Source: Cranoglanis bouderius (Eukaryota > Chordata > Actinopteri > Siluriformes > Cranoglanididae). From it: a stretch of 64,000 nucleotides of DNA. The stretch is taken from positions 4,303,768 through 4,367,767 of the forward strand of contig CM042547.1 in NCBI GenBank assembly GCA_023630585.1, in the 5' to 3' direction. The notes beneath the pieces are model-generated. The model was given only the letters and a program-made list of their open reading frames with translations, did no database searches and was not told the origin of the DNA. Made by a program: the position numbers and the translations under genes. Below, one piece after another: positions 26,963 to 38,527 of this stretch (within the stretch, counting starts at the first letter, position 1; the number at the start of each line of letters is the position of its first letter).

Positions 26963-28016
26963 GGTCCCGAGGACTTCTTCCCAGACGAAATGATCGTCCT
27001 CAGGTCCGGCCTCTTACTGGGCTGCTGAGGTCGGCGAGCCACTCCCCAGTCCCTATAAGGGGGCAAACCACACTCTGCCACAGAGAGACCGGATTGGGTC
27101 AGGGCTGGGTGGCCAACAGCCCTGATGCCTGAGCATGGCAGTGAAGAAACTCATCAAATTTTTGAAGAGTGACATTGGTTGTTTTTGTTTGTTTTGTTGT
27201 TTTTTTTGTCGAGGTCGGATTCGAACTCGGGTCTGGAGCATGAAGAGTGAGCGTCAGCCTGGAACGCCTGCAGAACCGCCATGGTGTGCAGGGCAGCACC
27301 AGCCTGACCCACTGCTTGAAATGCCTTCCCCACCAGCGACAATGTTACCCTGCAAGGCTTGCTGGGGAGGATAGGCTTCTTAAGTGACGACGCACTCCCA
27401 GGTCTCCCCAACCTGAGGCATCGTCACATACCCATGCGCCTTAGCACCCACGATAGTCGAATAGATCGACATCAAAGATACGCAGGGAGTAAGGCTTACT
27501 CCATGAGCGAGATAACTCCTATGGAGGTCTGGGGAAAAAAGGGGAGAGATCGATATTGGGATCTCTCGCCTTGGCCACCCGACAGAAATCTGTTGTCTAA
27601 TTTGGAGTGCCTGGGGTTCTCTTGCTCCTGTGACCAGTCTAACTTAAGCCTGGCCACTGTTAGTCACTACCTCAAGTAGCTCCCCAAACGTCTTGTCGTC
27701 ACGCGAGGAGCGCTCAGAGGCGGCACTCTCTCGCAGTGCTCGCACTCAGTGTCCTCAAGAGCAGTAATAGCATGCTCTTTCCTGAGGCACTCCAAACAAA
27801 AATCGTGCGGATCACCATCCGGAATAATTTACCACTTATCAAGGCAGGGACAACACACACACACAAAGCAGTCTCGAAGACAAAGAAACCTGAAGGTATG
27901 CCTGTTTCACGTCTATTTATAACCTGCAGGTGCACGTTATCAATGACGTAACTCACAGAGGTTATTTAGGCCAAATTCTTGGCATGTTTGACATACATAC
28001 TTCGCAACCGGTCGAA
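26963..28016 (-). other. Upstream (Gag-like/leader) part of the DIRS element
   Basis: No domain was recognised. Frames on both strands are short and interrupted. A GAGTTCGAATCC word on the minus strand (about 27218-27229) resembles a tRNA B box but has no cloverleaf around it. The region lies between the DIRS right terminal repeat and the reverse transcriptase, where the element's first ORF is expected. Confidence 0.4.
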
Positions 28017-28024
28017 CAAAGAAT

Positions 28025-28078
28025 GTTCCCATTAGCATTTGATGCACAGCATCTAGAGTAGCATTTGATAGGGGACTT
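28025..28078. repeat. DIRS right terminal inverted repeat
   Basis: It reads TTCCCATTAGCATTTGATGC and on to GAGTAGCATTTGATAGGGG, the reverse complement (with several mismatches) of 23489-23545 at the left end. The outer hairpin seen at the left is lacking. Confidence 0.88.
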
Positions 28079-28129
28079 GCAAATAATTGCAGATAATGGC
28101 AGTAATGTACAATACAGTATAGTATGGTG

Positions 28130-28720
28130 TCTAATGCTAATGTTAAGGTAGTAGATGAAGGCTGGCAGTTAACGCTGAGTTCAGCATTAGTACAGCTGAA
28201 GGGAAAAAGCTTTTCATGAGTCTTTTTGTGTGACAATGTGGACTTCTGTAGTGTTTTCCTGATGGGAGACATACAAACAGTCTATGGTGGGGCTTGGAGT
28301 TGTCCTTGATAATACCTCTCGCTCTCCACAGGCAACACTTTTGATAAATGTCCATAATGTTGGGCAGCTGTGTTCCAATGATGTGTTGAGCATATCCAGT
28401 GTCGGTTGTCGGCAGGCTTTCAGATGAGAGAAGACCAGCCTCTCAAAGCACTTGGCAATGATGGGGGTAAGGATGACTGTATGGAAGTCATTGAGTGCTG
28501 TTGCAGCACCGTGCTTTGGTACTGGCACAATATTGGCAGTTTTGAAGGAGGTGGGGCAACTGCTTGGGCCAAAGATAAGTTGAATATATCTGTGAAAACC
28601 CCGGCTAACTGTACATTCTCTGGGTACCCAGCCTGGGATGCCATGGGGGTGCTGCACATAGCTCTGGTGGATGAAGAGAGCTGGTGGTCACCAAGTGGAA
28701 GAGACAGAGAGAGAAAAAGA
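28130..28720 (-). pseudogene. L2-type LINE reverse transcriptase, internally deleted fragment
   Basis: The minus strand reads ENVQLAGVFTDIFNLSLAQAV (28420-28752 frame) and, after a shift, CPTSFKTANIVPVPKHG, LNDFHTVILTPIIAKCFERLV (28214-28657). The text then jumps from FSHLKACRQ to the C-terminal part: QKCCLWRARGIIKDNSKPHH (28143-28355) ending in MKSFFPSAVLMLNS. The catalytic FADD block is therefore deleted. Similarity in order and wording to 20640-21760 shows the same LINE type, but this copy is more decayed. Confidence 0.8.
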
Positions 28721-30346
28721 GAAAAAAATGGTACAGTAACAAATGGAACCATTGTCTGTTTGGCCAGAAGGGGGCTATCATTAAAGCTAGCTGCTTATTC
28801 TGTTGTATGAACTGCAGTGTCATCCATAAAAGTGACAGTGGTGGAAGGCATACAGCTGTCAGCATGGCCAATCATTCAGCAAAACGTCCCAAAAGTGTCC
28901 CAAAACCTCTGTCTCTTGCCTGCTCATGAATCATATTGGGCAGTGACTTGTCTGTCTGTTTCGCAAAACAGATGAACTTCAGCTTTACCTTAGGTGTTCC
29001 AAATAAGATAAACCATCTTCTTTTGGATTTGCCAATCCCCAGGTACAGGCTTTCTATGAGACAGCACATCTGCTGTCTGATTGTACTGGTCCAGTAGGTA
29101 AACAGTTCTCAGAGACAGGAGGTGTGATTGTGTTGCCCTGGTGTTTGTTGTAAAAAAAAAAAATATATATATATAATAATATAAAATAATATATATATAT
29201 AAATGGTGTTGTCAGCCTGCAATAGCACACTAGTGATGTTTTTAGGGGTTTCTGAAAATGTTGCAATACTAGTCACGCAGCCTGGGCATTCTGACTCCCT
29301 ATTTGGAATCATCAAATACAGTATATTAGAAAAAAACATGGTCAGGACTTCTGGGCCATGTTTTATTTTTAATGCCTGTTTTTCTAGTTGCAACTGCACT
29401 TCTGTCAGCATAGCCAATCTTGCACTTTTATAGGACGGACCTCATGGCGGTGGCCAACAATGAAACTGTAAATGATACCATGCAGGCCGTGTGCTCAGTA
29501 GCCACTGCTAGGTTGTTATCGAGCATTTGCACATGTTCGCTGCCAGCTCCTGTAATTTGCATTCCAGTGGAGTAAAGGTAATCTCTACTCTTCCATGGGA
29601 GTCTTCTGCCGGCTTTTGTTCCTGACACTGCAACGTGGTGAAGGAGCTTACCTTCCTCTTCCTAGAAGGCTCTGCAGCTGTATTTGTTGTTCACTTCATT
29701 CTTCGCTGTGGCCTGCAGTGCCAGAGGACATCAGTATTTTTATAGCCTTCACACGCCACTAATTAAATTGTGCCATCGAAGCTTGGCAGACCAAACAACT
29801 CCCTATTCTGCCCAGAAATACCCAAAAGGTTGAAAAAGTGAATAAAGTTTCAGCAGTACACACCAGATATTACTTAAGGTACTTTCTCACATTTTAAGAT
29901 TAAAAATGTGAGAAAATACCTTAAGTAATACTTTGTGTGTATTGTGACACACCAATAAACAAACTTTACACTGTTACACACCAATAAACAATCATTGCCT
30001 TGTTCAGTAACCCAGTCTTGGCAATCTTGGCTAAATTAGAAATAAGTATATAATAATATTAGAAATACTATCAGCAGTGGTGCACATCAACACTCTCTCA
30101 ATGCAGATTAGCGATGAAGATGATTAGAGCACCATAATCAGCATATTGAATCCACTTCCTCAGCTTCTCAAAAATACAATGATAGGAAAGAGGATAAACT
30201 GCCCTGGCAGTCCAGATAGAATTATAGGTTTTATTTGAAAACCTAAATGATTGGATTAGATTAAGTTTAGGGTTAGGCATGAGTAGTTTCATGGAAGTCA
30301 GTAGAAATACCCCACAAAGTAAGTAATACAATACCTTGTCTGTATG

Positions 30347-30348
<2 letters not shown>
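28721..30348. other. Non-coding stretch with a short AT tract and a hairpin
   Basis: A short AT-rich run lies at 29160-29205. CTGTCAGCATGGCCAATC at about 28857 and CTGTCAGCATAGCCAATC at about 29403 are direct repeats, suggesting an unrecognised repeated element between them. A hairpin at 29869-29929 is listed separately. No coding region is supported. Confidence 0.4.
29869..29929. repeat. 61-bp hairpin with 27-bp arms
   Basis: Left arm ATTACTTAAGGTACTTTCTC and on to CACATTTT; the right arm is its reverse complement with a single mismatch. The loop is about seven bases. It could be the remnant of a very short foldback element or give a small-RNA-like hairpin; nothing in the flanks decides. 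Confidence 0.85.

Positions 30349-30384
<36 letters not shown>
30349..30384. repeat. (GT)n microsatellite
   Basis: GT dinucleotides of about 36 bp. Confidence 0.95.
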
Positions 30385-30387
<3 letters not shown>

Positions 30388-31117
30388 GATTTGGTTTTCC
30401 TTCGCCTGTTCTGGTGCATTGAGTCTTCTCTTCCTGACACAAAGGATTCTCACTGTATTTTGTGGTTGACTCTGGTTCTAATATAGTTTCCAAAAGTATG
30501 TTGAGGACTAGATTGTGATTACAGTCATTGGATTTCAAAAAACAAGGTTATAAACAAATGCAATATAAATTTTCCTTTAAAGATGAAAGCTGCATATGTT
30601 AGGACAGTCCTTTTCTTTTGAATATTTAATTTACTCACTGATGTACATGAAAACATAGAACCTCTGATGAGGCAGGTAAGAGAAAGAGAGGGAAAAAGAT
30701 TCACGTCCCCTCTCTCAAACATCCCCCCTTTATCTTTATTTGGGTATGTTTGAATCATCTGCGTTTCTCTTTTGTACAGCTGGCCGAGCAATGTCAGTTC
30801 ACTTGATTTAAGTTATTTTATATTGGATTTTTCCCTATGTATTTCTGGTACTATAACCAGCCAAAAGGTGTAAGGACTGTCCCCAAGTCTTTTGTCCTCA
30901 CTGCAACCCCCACTTCTGTAATACTGTTTACTTCATATGCAGGGATAATCTACTTTTTTTTTTTTAACTCTTATTTTTAGACTCTTTCTTATCAGTAGCG
31001 CCTTGCTGCCAGTTGTGTATCATATGAGATGTCTTATGGGGAAGAATGCATAATATGCAGAATGCTGATGGGGAATAAAGAGCGGTGAGTGTGATTCATT
31101 ACAGTAGTAGATTGTGA
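30385..31117. other. Non-coding stretch
   Basis: Nothing recognised apart from a T-run near 30955-30965. Confidence 0.35.
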
Positions 31118-31410
31118 CTGTCAGAATGAGGCTTGGGTGGGATGCAAATGAAAGTTTATTGAAAAACACAATTGGCAAACAATTCAACGGGCAAAAAAAA
31201 AAAAAAAAAAAAAACATGCAAAAGGTCAGGCAGTTGGCAAACAGACTGAACAAGAGAATCAAAGTAATTAAAGCAATCATGGTCAACACCAAAAGAGCAA
31301 CCAGATAACAAAGGTTTAGAGTTATCACTAGGAGCTGGGAGAGAGACTTCATACTGAAGGAATGAAAGGTCTTGTTATTTAAAGGTATGGGAGTCAAGGT
31401 CATCTAGGAT
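31118..31410 (-). mobile_element. Possible LTR fragment related to the 45 kb element
   Basis: The text GATGCAAATGAAAGTTTATTG, GGTCAGGCAGTTGGCAAAC and a TATTTAAAGG further on follows the same order as the LTR at 45431-45877 (GATGCAACTGCAG, TTTATTAAAGG, GGTCAGGCGATCAGCAAA, GGTTTAAATAAA). An inner A-run (31195-31214) and divergence blur it. The similarity is by eye and no coding sequence adjoins. Confidence 0.4.
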
Positions 31411-33282
31411 ACCTATCTAGGATACCTATTTGGGACCACAATGCCATAACTACAACTGGTAAATCCTGAAATTAATCTATGCTATGAAATTACAGACAGG
31501 CAGATATAAAGAGTTCAAATTTACCATGAAATTGAAACATATTATTTGACATGAATCATTAATTAAATGTACCAGAATGGCCTCAAATGTTCCAAAAAAA
31601 AAAAAAAAAAAAAAAAGTCAGGTAGAAAAGAGTATTCAACATTTTACATTTGGTCCCCTATATGTTTCATGCCACTTCTTGGCTTTAACTGTTGAGCCAC
31701 ACTCACCATCTCCCACCTGTTCTCTATTACTTGTAATTATTTTTTCATTTGTTAATCAACACACACAGTATTTGTTCTGTCATTTTAGTCATCATTACAC
31801 ATCCCCTATGATCTGAATTGTAGCAGTTTTAATGATGGTTCAAACACAGTATGTAAGTATTTAGCAGAGAGATAAGACTCACCTATAACACACACAAGAA
31901 CCCTATGGAAAGGGCAAATTAAGAGTGCAGTTCCCTCTAAAAATGGAAGGAAATAAATTGTCCCATTGTGCACACTACTGAAAAATCACAGACCCAAATT
32001 GGAAACACAAGCTCCATAATTCTCAGTTGTGTAAGCACATTAAATGGATATGAGCGTAATGTCCTTATGCAGTAATGCTAATGACTCCTTATAAATGCTC
32101 ATGAGCATACTGTTCTAGTGGCCTTGAGACTGCCCTCAGATCATACTCCCAATGATTTATTCTATTTGATACATGCATCTCATATTAGTGTTGTAATCTG
32201 GCCAAGAAATTTGTAAGACCAGTAGTGAATGATTGAGTGGCTATGTCTATTCAGACACAGGCTGTAACAATCTTTCTGGGTATTTGGGGAAACTTGTTAG
32301 GTGTTGTGGTAAGTGCACACACATGTTCATATTCAAAGTAATCATATTTATTACCCTTGCCCTCTCAGTTTGAGGCTAATGTACTGCACAGATTTGTCTG
32401 TCAGGGGTCTGCCCTACTTAGTCTGTGCAAAACAAACCAACAAATCTCATCTAGCAACTCCTAGTGTAAAATTCATTTTTGTTTGCTTTGGTTCTATGTA
32501 TAAGACTGTCTTTTACTGTTGCTGCCCCTGTGCGTTTCAGTGCCAGGCTTTTGTTTACCACTGGCACCACGTATTACCCTGGCACTGACTTACATAGAAC
32601 CAAAGCTGGTATCTTCATATAGATGTGTCATCCACATAAAAATGCACACACACAGACAAACACACACACATGCGCAACATGTACAAATATAATATTTATA
32701 CATGGTGAAAAATATATGTTTGGGAAAAGTTTACTCTGTACTCTCATGTGCATACAGACTGTTATGCCAAAGAGTTTGTGCCTTTATTTTATTTGTAGTC
32801 ATTTGCTATATACCCAAGCACTAGTGTATCGGTGAGTATGGCGCTGATATGTTCTGGCCATTTCACAGCAGTATTTGCGACAAGTTGTATTACTGTACAG
32901 TTGTTGAAAAGAAGAAGGAGAAAGCAGTGGAGCTTGACTGAGCTCTGCTCTGTCTAGAAGTGTTCAAATAGGCCTAAGGTCAGCTCCCACTGTTATTGAA
33001 ACCACCAGGGAGTATCATATATTCTCTGTGTATTCTACTAACTCTAGACATTTGTAATATGAGCGGGTGTGTTTGCCATCTATGCAGGTGACCATGATTT
33101 GTTCTGGTTCTCAGTATTTCTCAAGAAGGTCAGAGTGACCTGCTCCCCCACGAAGAGTGCATGTTCCTTGGGTAGCACAGTTTATGTAGCCAGCGTAAAC
33201 TTCACCACTCCAGACTTCTATGTAATACAATATGAGCCCATACTGGCATCTCCCAGCTATATATGTGGGTGGTAAGGGGCTT
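31411..33282. other. Non-coding stretch
   Basis: There is an A-run at 31594-31616 and short CA-rich words near 32645-32670. No gene or mobile element was recognised. Confidence 0.35.
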
Positions 33283-33311
33283 TTCTCTCTCTCTCTTTCT
33301 CTTTCTCTCTG

Positions 33312-33393
<82 letters not shown>

Positions 33394-33473
33394 CCCCCAA
33401 ATCAGAGGTCAAGAGTTACATGTGTGCATTTTACTCTATCAACTCCATCAACAGCTGAACCTTACTCTCCCCC

Positions 33474-33566
<93 letters not shown>

Positions 33567-33573
33567 TGTGTGT
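33283..33573. repeat. Compound (CT)n-(CA)n ... (GT)n microsatellite
   Basis: CT-rich 33283-33325, CA 33326-33391, an 84-bp unique spacer, then GT 33476-33573. The CA and GT arrays are complementary on one strand and could fold back over the spacer. Frames of Thr/His or Cys/Val across them are artefacts. Confidence 0.95.
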
Positions 33574-34530
33574 CATGGAGGTATGGGGTTCAACCAGTTC
33601 TGTTGAAAATGGGAATTTAGTGGGAATTTGGGAAAATAGTGAGGTCAGGTTAAAGGTAAGCTACAAGGTTAGTGGAGTTGATTGTGCTTAACTGATTGCA
33701 GAATCAAGTAATAGCACATGCAGTCCCAGTAGAGTAAATGTGTATGTTTATTTGAGAAACATGGGGCTACCAATCTAACCTGTCACCAGTGTTTATCATA
33801 CATAGCTCTCTGAGATGTATCATCCATTTAGTTGGCACACACTGAAGATATAAATAGGAATCTAAACCTGCTTTTACATTAGAGCTTATAGAAATTTCCA
33901 CAGACTACAGCTATTTATCCGACATTAGAGAGGTTTCAAGCATACTCCATTGAAAAAGAGACTCTTCATCTAAGGCATTCACACCATCTTTTCCGCACAT
34001 CTCTCTTCTCATCTCCTGTTTCCTGTACCTATGTGCTTCCTCTGTTCCTTTCATCTGAAACTGAGAAACAATTGTTGGAGCAGGAAGAGCAGAGTGACCG
34101 TTGTGGAGAAACACAAACATGGTTGCTTGTTATGTCTGCTCTTGTCTGTATTGATATTGCAATGGTCTGGCTTCTTCTGTCTATTGTCTGATGGACTTCC
34201 AGTTCAAGTCTGTTCTATCTGAAAGAAATCCCTCTTAAATGCTGTCAGAGACCATCAAGGTATAATGATTTACACAATTATGGTGAAAGATCATGGTCTT
34301 GATTTTGAGAAATAATACAGAACAAGGCCAAGATAGGATGCACTGCTATGGTAGCTAATTTCCATCTATTTAATCTTCATGAAGTTTACAAGAATATTGC
34401 AAAAAAAATAAAAACACACTTGACTGAGCTGGAAATGTTTGATAATTAATAACATGATGGCTGATAGAAACCAAAACAATGATGAATCATGTGTATGTTC
34501 TAGTGTCTTCTATGTGTTTTGCCAGTGTCC
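33574..34530. other. Non-coding stretch
   Basis: No feature recognised. Confidence 0.35.
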
Positions 34531-34544
34531 TCTTGTTGCACCAT

Positions 34545-34858
34545 TCATTCATTCATTCATCTTCAGTACTTTATCCTGGAGCCTATACCGGGAATGCATG
34601 GCGTGAGACGAAATACACCCTGGATGGACCTGGTCCACAGAAATATTCACTAACTTATTCACATCTAGGGGCAATTTCACATAATTAATCAACCTTCCTG
34701 CATGTTTGGGGATGGGTGAGGAAACCTTACAACCCAGCAAAAATGGAAAGAACATGTGAAACTCCACACAGACAATAACCCAAGCTCAGGATTGAACCTG
34801 GCAACCTGGAGCTGTGTGGCAGCAATGCGACCTGCATTACCACCTTGCTGCCCATATA
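34545..34858 (-). mobile_element. tRNA-headed SINE with 14-bp target duplication
   Basis: The flanks TCTTGTTGCACCAT at 34531-34544 and 34859-34872 are identical, proving insertion by retroposition. On the minus strand the head lies at the high-coordinate end, with a B-box-like GGTTCAATCC (about 34785-34794), and the tail is a short ATTC/GAAT repeat at 34545-34560. RNA polymerase III would transcribe an intact copy from the internal boxes. The copy is diverged from 49381-49701 but of the same general type. Confidence 0.88.
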
Positions 34859-34872
34859 TCTTGTTGCACCAT

Positions 34873-36198
34873 CTTAAGAATATTCACATAGCAGTAGTTA
34901 ATTGAATTACAGCAATTGAGAAATTAATTTACTACTTTTTATTCTCCTAGTAAAAGCATTTCTGAAACATTTGGATTGTGACATAACTAATGGGTCCATA
35001 TCACAAAAAGCATATGACCTGAACAAACAGGAAGTCAACTAGATGCCAAGCCACAAGCATTAATGAACTGCTGAGATGCCATGCATATTTTGTCCTGACC
35101 GCTGACTAGATAAGCAGATGTCACACTGCCTCTTAAACATGTCTCTGCACAGTCACAACACAGTGTTAAAACCTGGTATTCACCATACAAAATACTGCAA
35201 TCGTCAAGAGCACCTCTGTGTCAGTGACGCCACTTAACGGATAATCAGTAGAGAGACCGAATCATGTGCCTGTCAGCCTCTTATCAAAGGAAGCAGGCTG
35301 TGTTGTTCATCTGTACTTCTTATTCTTTGGGATATTATTTGCTGTATTCAGATGAGGACTGAAATATTTTCATGCCAAAGCAACAATGACTGAATTTTCT
35401 TTGTTTTTAAGTCGCAAATTCATGTGGGCAATCTGAAAACAAAACAAACAATAGTATGGCCAAGCTTGTAATAAAGCTTGGCAATACTGTGATCCCTTTC
35501 TAGCCAAACACTTGACACCATTCCAGCAACCATTTAGCTGCCTCCAGAGACAACAACAGTCACATAGCACCAACACACACACATGAAGTGATTCAGACTA
35601 CACCAGGCCTGATGTAAACCCCACAACACTGTCACAATATGTACAATGAGAGTAGCTGAGGTCAGGTGAAAAGTCAAAGATGGTCAAATTCAAAATGTGA
35701 GACATTCGCAGAAGAGTCTTATTGTAACCAAGACTCATTGAGAACTATGCTAGTAATGCAGTAATCCATTTTAGTAATCTATGTTAGTATGTCCTTTATC
35801 CTAAAAATGGCAGTATGTGTGATCTAAAACCTTTTATAGGAAAATATTTCATGTTGAATGAAATTCATTTGAGCCATTTCAGCTCACAGTGTGAAACACT
35901 CAAAACTAAAATACAAAATTATATTGCTGTAGGGGAAGAGGTCAAAGGTGAGGAGCTGAAGTGTATAAAGAGGACACGGAGCAGCCAAAGTCATTAAGTC
36001 AATCTGTAGTGAGGGAAATTTATGACCCCTCATTGATCAGATTAAAGGGGGTCATAGTCAAACTGCGGTCAGGTTACAGCCAGTATTAGGCTTTGCTTTC
36101 AAGGGCTGTGCTACATTTAAGTAGTCTTTGTGTAGGCTTTATTGAGTTTTGCATTGTTTTTGTATCTAAGTCTCATGTAGATTTTGCTATTTGCTATA
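34873..36198. other. Non-coding stretch
   Basis: No coding or repeat structure recognised. Confidence 0.35.
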
Positions 36199-36206
36199 TT
36201 ATACTT

Positions 36207-37017
36207 TAGGGTTGTCATGATACCATAAACATATCTTACAATACTATACCAGCTGAAGCATCACAATACCATTTATATCATTCATAATTCAAATCTACAA
36301 AATGAACCAAATTTACAGAAATACACAGATATACATGAAAACAGACAAACCGAATTTTCCTCTGAATACTTTATTAATTAGAGTATATTATTAAAAACTG
36401 GCTGTTGGAAAAACTCAAGAACAATCATACAATTGGCAAGTAACTAATTCAATGTGCCACATATTTCATCTACTGTTCCCTAGAGCAATGAAATCATGCA
36501 AATTAAACTTGTCCTCAGAGTACTAAGAATGAACATATAATTAGGAATAAATAACTGAAATGAACTCCAAAAAAATCATAAAATTGGGAACATTAGCTCG
36601 CTTACTAGCAAACACGTCTAATTTTAGTATTTTGACACAGCGTTTAGCATAATGTTAGCTTGCTTCAGCTAATTTTAGTATTTACACACAGCGATTAGCA
36701 TAACGTTAGCATGCTTAGTCTTATTTTAATATTTACACACAGCGATTAGCATAGCATTAACGTGCTTCGGCTTATTTTAGTATTTACACACAGTGGTTAG
36801 TGTAACATTAGCTTGATTACTAGCAAACAGGAAATCTTTAAATATTAAGGTAAAGAATTTTTGTTAAATGAAGTGTCACCAACCTTTGTGTATTCTGCAA
36901 CAGCAGTGATATGTGTCGTTTTAGCGAAAATAGTATTAACTGGTGCACATACAACAACGGTATTTTGAAGCTTTAGTATTGCGATATAGTCGCAGTACCG
37001 GTACCGGTGCAACCCTA
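36207..37017. mobile_element. hAT-type MITE, 811 bp, with perfect 8-bp target duplication
   Basis: The ends TAGGGTTG and CAACCCTA are inverted, and the flanks TTATACTT at 36199-36206 and 37018-37025 are identical. An 8-bp duplication with such ends is the mark of hAT transposition. No transposase is present. The interior at about 36595-36835 holds four degenerate units of roughly 60 bp (ACACAGCGATTAGCATAACG-type) in tandem. The inner flanks (GATACCATAAAC left, GGTACCGGTGCAACC right) are weakly complementary. Confidence 0.9.
36595..36835. repeat. Tandem repeat of about 60 bp inside the hAT MITE
   Basis: Four units each hold TTTTAGTATTT.ACACA, then GCG.TTAGCATAA.GTTAGC, with increasing divergence in the last unit. 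Read by eye. Confidence 0.85.
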
Positions 37018-37148
37018 TTATACTTAACAAAATGTATTGGAGCTATTTATGAATACAATTAGAAACTAAAAGATAAATATACACCACTCTTCAGTTTAGG
37101 GTCCCTCTCAGGGGCACAAGGGTAAATCACAATTGTCGGGAGCATCTA

Positions 37149-37423
37149 CAGTCATGGGAAAAAGAAAGAACACCCTCCTTCAATTCTATGTTTTTATTTA
37201 TCAGGGCCTAAATAACAATTGTGTGGTCCTCACCAACTTCTGTATACAAAAAAATTAATCAAAAAATAAAAAAAGAAACAAAAAGAAAACACAGCAGACT
37301 TCAATATGTAGTAATTTCTCAAAATAAGTACAAAAAGCAACATTCTACCCTTCCTACTTCCACAATCATTAAGAGAGTAATTAGCAGGTGTTAAACAACA
37401 CAAAATAGCAAATTAAGAGCACA

Positions 37424-37424
<1 letters not shown>
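37149..37424 (+). mobile_element. Possible Tc1-type 5' fragment (family E)
   Basis: The text starts CAGTCATGGGAAAAAGAAAG directly after TA (37147-37148), the form of a Tc1-type terminal repeat, and continues through a leader-like AT-rich stretch until the CA repeat at 37425. No right end or transposase was seen. Confidence 0.5.

Positions 37425-37480
<56 letters not shown>
37425..37480. repeat. (CA)n microsatellite
   Basis: CA dinucleotides, about 56 bp. Confidence 0.96.
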
Positions 37481-37484
<4 letters not shown>

Positions 37485-37738
37485 GACAAAGTGGTTTTTA
37501 ATACATCAAAAAATTAAACGTGGGACTTATGCCACAGCTATTGATAGTAATTTTGTTGAGACTTTTTATGTCTGAATCGTAATGTTATGAGACAACAGAA
37601 AAGTGAAGTTAATATTCAAAGTTATATATTATAACATTTTAAAATTACTTTTTATATGTATACATATAGTTATAAAGTGCCTCCTTGCAACCTCTCATAA
37701 AGTGCCTTCTCACAATGCTTTGGGTGTGTGGGTGGTTT

Positions 37739-37740
<2 letters not shown>

Positions 37741-37813
<73 letters not shown>

Positions 37814-37880
37814 CAGCATGCAGTGAAATGTGAGACTAAGATGCTGTTTTCTATTCCAGGGTTGTGATCTCAGCTGACCC

Positions 37881-37942
<62 letters not shown>
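37741..37942. repeat. Two (GT)n arrays with a 70-bp spacer
   Basis: GT arrays 37741-37812 and 37883-37942. Confidence 0.96.
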
Positions 37943-37943
<1 letters not shown>

Positions 37944-38019
37944 CCCAGGTAATGTTTCTCTTGTTTATGTATCATGATAATCAACACTGTGGACTTGACT
38001 GCCATCATTAGAATGACCT

Positions 38020-38021
<2 letters not shown>

Positions 38022-38056
<35 letters not shown>

Positions 38057-38076
38057 TACACACACATACACACACA
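38022..38076. repeat. (CT)n-(CA)n microsatellite
   Basis: CT run followed by CA with ATACACAC variants. It lies in the opposite sense to the GT arrays upstream. Confidence 0.94.
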
Positions 38077-38195
38077 GAGCCAAATCTCCACTGGACTATT
38101 GACCTCTACATGACATTCAGAGGTTAACCTACACCCGTAAATACACAGTGCAGATGTGTCACTGCATGGCCATTCTCAATTCCAATCCTACTTTG

Positions 38196-38527
38196 CACTG
38201 CAAAAAAATGACAGCAAATAAAAACATCTTGAATATAGTCAGTTGTATCTTGTATTTCCTATTTTAAGATCACAATAAACCAAATATAAGATTATTAAGC
38301 CTAGTTAGAAATATGTAGTAATTTCAAGTATGAAATAACAGTTTTTATTGACTGATAAGTATTTATATCTAGAAAGAGACAAAATTATCTGCCAACTGAA
38401 TTTAAACAGAGATGTCTAGAAATGGGTTTAATAATCTCATTTGGTATATTGTAATCATATAATAGGAAATACTGGATCAATCTGGCTACATTCAAAATGT
38501 TTTCATTTGCTGTCATTTTTTGCAGTG
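38196..38527. mobile_element. MITE with about 31-bp terminal inverted repeats
   Basis: The left end CACTGCAAAAAAATGACAGC and on to AAATAAAAACAT is matched in reverse complement by the right end, which finishes GCTGTCATTTTTTGCAGTG, with only one or two differences. Length is 332 bp with no coding capacity. A clear target duplication was not found, so the superfamily is open. Confidence 0.85.

Larger units (their letters stand above)
23414..28078 (-). mobile_element. DIRS-type tyrosine-recombinase retrotransposon, degenerate
   Basis: This element type reverse-transcribes its RNA but integrates a circular intermediate with a tyrosine recombinase, leaving no target duplication. The left end has a 33-bp-arm hairpin (23414-23488) followed by CCCTATCAAAAGCTACTC. 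The right end (28025-28078) holds the inverted counterpart GAGTAGCATTTGATAGGGG, so inverted terminal repeats are present; the hairpin is found only on the left. On the minus strand the order is a Gag-like region, reverse transcriptase, RNase H and recombinase, all frameshifted. The GC content is higher than in the surroundings. A tandem duplication of about 380 bp disrupts RNase H. Confidence 0.88.

Noticed and set aside
27200..27245. tRNA-like B-box word in the DIRS upstream part
   Set aside because: No A box at proper spacing and no cloverleaf; not a tRNA gene.
28684..28929. Lys/Arg-rich plus-strand frame
   Set aside because: It runs across a GA-rich tract next to a LINE fragment and has no homologous motif.
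33232..33691. Open frames of Thr/His and Cys/Val on both strands
   Set aside because: They are CA and GT dinucleotide repeats. The same applies to frames at 37603-38083, 39239-39508, 41836-42220, 48508-48750 and 63185-63561.
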